From CAZHZT01 sp964537285 (lineage in GTDB: Bacteria > Bacteroidota > Bacteroidia > Chitinophagales > Saprospiraceae): a stretch of 64,000 nt of DNA. The notes beneath the pieces are model-generated. The model was not told the origin of the DNA, did no database searches, and saw nothing but the letters and a program-made list of their open reading frames with translations. The stretch is from contig CAZHZT010000005.1 of NCBI GenBank assembly GCA_964537285.1, forward strand, positions 1 through 64,000, given 5' to 3'. This document shows positions 61,922 through 64,000 of the stretch, in pieces. Within the stretch, counting starts at the first letter, position 1. Each line of letters begins with the position of its first letter. The position numbers and the translations under genes were made by a program.

Positions 61922-64000
61922 ATGAAAAAACAAGCAAATCACTATTCAAGCGAGCACCTGTACGATGTCAGTTCACTGATTTCTAAGGAAATACAAGAAA
62001 TGCTGGGCTTTGATCATTTTCCCTATAAGACAAAGCTCAGTTTTGCACCATTAATTAATCACTGGAAAAAAGAACTAACCAGCCCCGAAAAAGATAAAGC
62101 AGTCTTAGCAGAAATAATTATTAAAGAGCTCGACAATGCGCTGGAGTTTCAAACTCCAATTGAGGATTTTAGCTTGATAAAAAAGCACAAAGGTTTTGTT
62201 GACCTTCTAATGGCGGGCCTCCTTCCGCCATTAGTTAGAGACAAGCAGTACGTACGAGCCTCTGCACCATTTAGTATGGACGGATTTTACCATTCACCAG
62301 CTCTGAACCAACTGATCAAGGAGGGTAATCTGGAGTTTTGTGTGGACAAACCCACACGCATGATCTTCTCCGGGGCCGTTATCAAAGCAGGTGGTCATAT
62401 ACTAAATACTTTTTACGGCCAAAATGTAGAAATGCAAGAACCGTTCATTTTTACAGCGCAAGCAAATAAAAGTGGCGTGGAAAGGCATTTCAAAGCAGAG
62501 TTCAACATGGACTTTGTGGAAATAAAAAAATTAAAACCCCTCAAGCAACTTCGCCAAAACGAAATTAATCAACTTTTCAGCAACATTTACGACATTGATG
62601 TCTGGTTGGAATACCTCCCTCCTCAAAACTTTGAATTCCATGGCCTGGTTACCTTCCGACTCGTAGATATCACAGAGGAAGAAACACTTTCTCGTTTAAA
62701 GCATGTTCTCCTGGAAAAAGATGCGGTTGTTTATTCTGAAAACATTAAAGCTCTGGAAAAGATTATCAAGGCTTATTTTCATATGCCCGAATTACGCCTG
62801 GGAATAACCGCCTTAGACTATCCGGTTGAGAATGCTGTTCAGCATAAATACCGGATCCGACACGACTTTCTCGCGAAGGAGTTTCCCGTCCTCCTTGATC
62901 CGGCAACATCTGACTCCATTTACGAGCGAGCCTGCAAGATGAGGGAGATGCTTATCATCGAAGATATCCACAATATTTCGCCTCATACAGCAATTGAAAC
63001 TACCTTAATTGAAAAAAATTTTAGGAGCATTATTATTGCTCCGCTTAAGAATAAACATAATAACATCATCGGCTTACTGGAGATAGGTTCTCCCAGAGGG
63101 TATGAACTCAATAGCCTTGTTGCTCTCAAAATGCAGGAAATCGTTCCTCTATTTCGAACAGCCCTCGAGCGAAGCCGGGATGAGATAGATAATGCTATAG
63201 AAGTCGTTATACGGGAGCAATATACCGCCATTCATCCAAGTGTCGATTGGAAATTCATTGAAAAGGCTTACAATTTACTAGAAAAACGAGAGCAAGAGGG
63301 AACAAATGCTAAAATCGAACCCATCATATTCAATGATGTTTATCCACTTTATGGCCAGTCAGACATAGTGGGGTCTTCGACCAAACGAAATGACGCTATT
63401 CAGGCAGACTTGCTGGACAACCTTTCTCAAATACAGACCGTCCTCCAGATTATTGTTAATGAAATATTTTACCCTATCGCTGATAATTTTATTCTAAGAA
63501 TAGGAGATGAAATGGCGCACCTAAAGGAGGGAATCAACTCAAATGATGAATATAGGGTACTTGAGTTTATTCAAAAAGAAATTCACCCGCTGTTTGAACA
63601 CATAAGAAATAAAAACGACAAGATCTCAAGTGCAGTAGCTAAATACTTTAACTATCTTGATCCAGATTTGAAAACGGTCTATCGGCAAAGAAAAGACTAT
63701 GAACACAGTGTCATGATGGTTAATGATGCTCTATCGAGTTACCTGGCAGAACAAAACCGGCTTGCTCAGGATATTCTGCCTCACTATTTTGAAAAATATC
63801 AAACGGATGGAGTAGAATATGACATTTATGTGGGCAGCTCTATGTTGAAAAAGGAAAAATTTAGAACCATCCACCTCAAAAACCTCCGCCTTTGGCAGCT
63901 CATCGTTATGTGTGGGATTACCCGCATCGTCGAAGAAATCCGCCCAACGATGCCCATGCCATTGCATACCGCACAACTGGTACTAGTACATAGCACTCCT
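61922..64000 (+). CDS. GAF domain-containing protein, 3' end cut by the window
   Basis: An open frame of 693 codons from ATG 61922 runs off the window. There is no signal peptide, so it is cytoplasmic. A GAF-type sensor fold is likely around residues 310-420 (MREMLIIEDIHNISP, FRSIIIAPLKNKHNNIIGLL, EIGSPRGYELNSL). N- and C-terminal parts are long helical regions, one reading RNEINQLFSNIYDIDVWLEY. Bacteroidota have similar large GAF proteins of about 780 residues with unknown ligands. The gene stands alone. The length of the missing part cannot be determined. Confidence 0.82.
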   Translation, partial: MKKQANHYSSEHLYDVSSLISKEIQEMLGFDHFPYKTKLSFAPLINHWKKELTSPEKDKAVLAEIIIKELDNALEFQTPIEDFSLIKKHKGFVDLLMAGLLPPLVRDKQYVRASAPFSMDGFYHSPALNQLIKEGNLEFCVDKPTRMIFSGAVIKAGGHILNTFYGQNVEMQEPFIFTAQANKSGVERHFKAEFNMDFVEIKKLKPLKQLRQNEINQLFSNIYDIDVWLEYLPPQNFEFHGLVTFRLVDITEEETLSRLKHVLLEKDAVVYSENIKALEKIIKAYFHMPELRLGITALDYPVENAVQHKYRIRHDFLAKEFPVLLDPATSDSIYERACKMREMLIIEDIHNISPHTAIETTLIEKNFRSIIIAPLKNKHNNIIGLLEIGSPRGYELNSLVALKMQEIVPLFRTALERSRDEIDNAIEVVIREQYTAIHPSVDWKFIEKAYNLLEKREQEGTNAKIEPIIFNDVYPLYGQSDIVGSSTKRNDAIQADLLDNLSQIQTVLQIIVNEIFYPIADNFILRIGDEMAHLKEGINSNDEYRVLEFIQKEIHPLFEHIRNKNDKISSAVAKYFNYLDPDLKTVYRQRKDYEHSVMMVNDALSSYLAEQNRLAQDILPHYFEKYQTDGVEYDIYVGSSMLKKEKFRTIHLKNLRLWQLIVMCGITRIVEEIRPTMPMPLHTAQLVLVHSTP

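Noticed and set aside
1..64000. tRNA, rRNA, tmRNA or RNase P genes
   Set aside because: No cloverleaf tRNA with CCA-type ends or rRNA-like conserved stretch was recognised by eye; a covariance-model scan would be decisive.

Overview
The window looks like chromosomal DNA of a gliding-type Bacteroidota, most likely class Saprospiria. This rests on gene content: type IX secretion (T9SS) components (PorQ, a PorP/SprF-like protein), a type B (CHU_C) and a type A T9SS sorting domain, bacillithiol synthesis (BshA), Bacteroidota-type DUF3109 and DUF4286 proteins, a proline-rich TonB, and occasional TAnnTTTG promoter boxes. The taxonomic call is inference; no rRNA or tRNA gene was seen.

Layout. 0-9.8 kb is metabolic and regulatory: two M20 peptidases, BshA, a sigma-54 activator without a DNA-binding domain, tryptophan 2,3-dioxygenase with a VWA protein, a CrcB fluoride channel and a WecA/MraY-like transferase. 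10-17.2 kb is envelope biogenesis: PorQ, a MORN-repeat lipoprotein, UDP-glucose dehydrogenase, a SurA/PpiD-like foldase and DUF3109. 17.4-22 kb holds eukaryotic-type citrate synthase, GcvH, VanZ and TonB. 22-37.2 kb is a minus-strand secretion block: PorP/SprF-like protein, a giant PKD/CHU_C protein, a papain-like/VWA/TPR protein, an M48 protease and a giant T9SS type A protein. 37.4-47.2 kb is an accessory region: an ECF sigma factor with a membrane-anchored anti-sigma-like TPR protein, a TPR-CHAT protease lipoprotein and an IPTL-CTERM beta-helix surface protein. The surface-protein gene is broken by a 783-bp ISAs1-derived insertion whose exact 9-bp target duplication can be read; removing it restores the frame. 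47.5-64 kb has a TPR protein, DUF4286, a metallo-beta-lactamase-fold hydrolase, two very large outer-membrane barrel fusions, a UvrD-like helicase/nuclease fusion and a truncated GAF protein.

How genes may work together. The PKD/CHU_C protein and the PorP-like protein form an adjacent pair, as expected for type B T9SS cargo and its outer-membrane partner. Sigma factor, anti-sigma-like protein, CHAT protease and beta-helix protein form a candidate signalling/protease/surface-protein module. It is the best candidate here for an undescribed system, but the functional link is inferred from proximity only.

The intergenic DNA is unusually rich in structured repeats: a ~108-bp hairpin family ending in GTTCTTTGAC (five good copies), a ~170-190-bp palindrome family (three copies), a cloverleaf-like repeat in two copies whose stems differ by paired changes, a 130-bp direct repeat, and several perfect 25-27-bp stem-loops.
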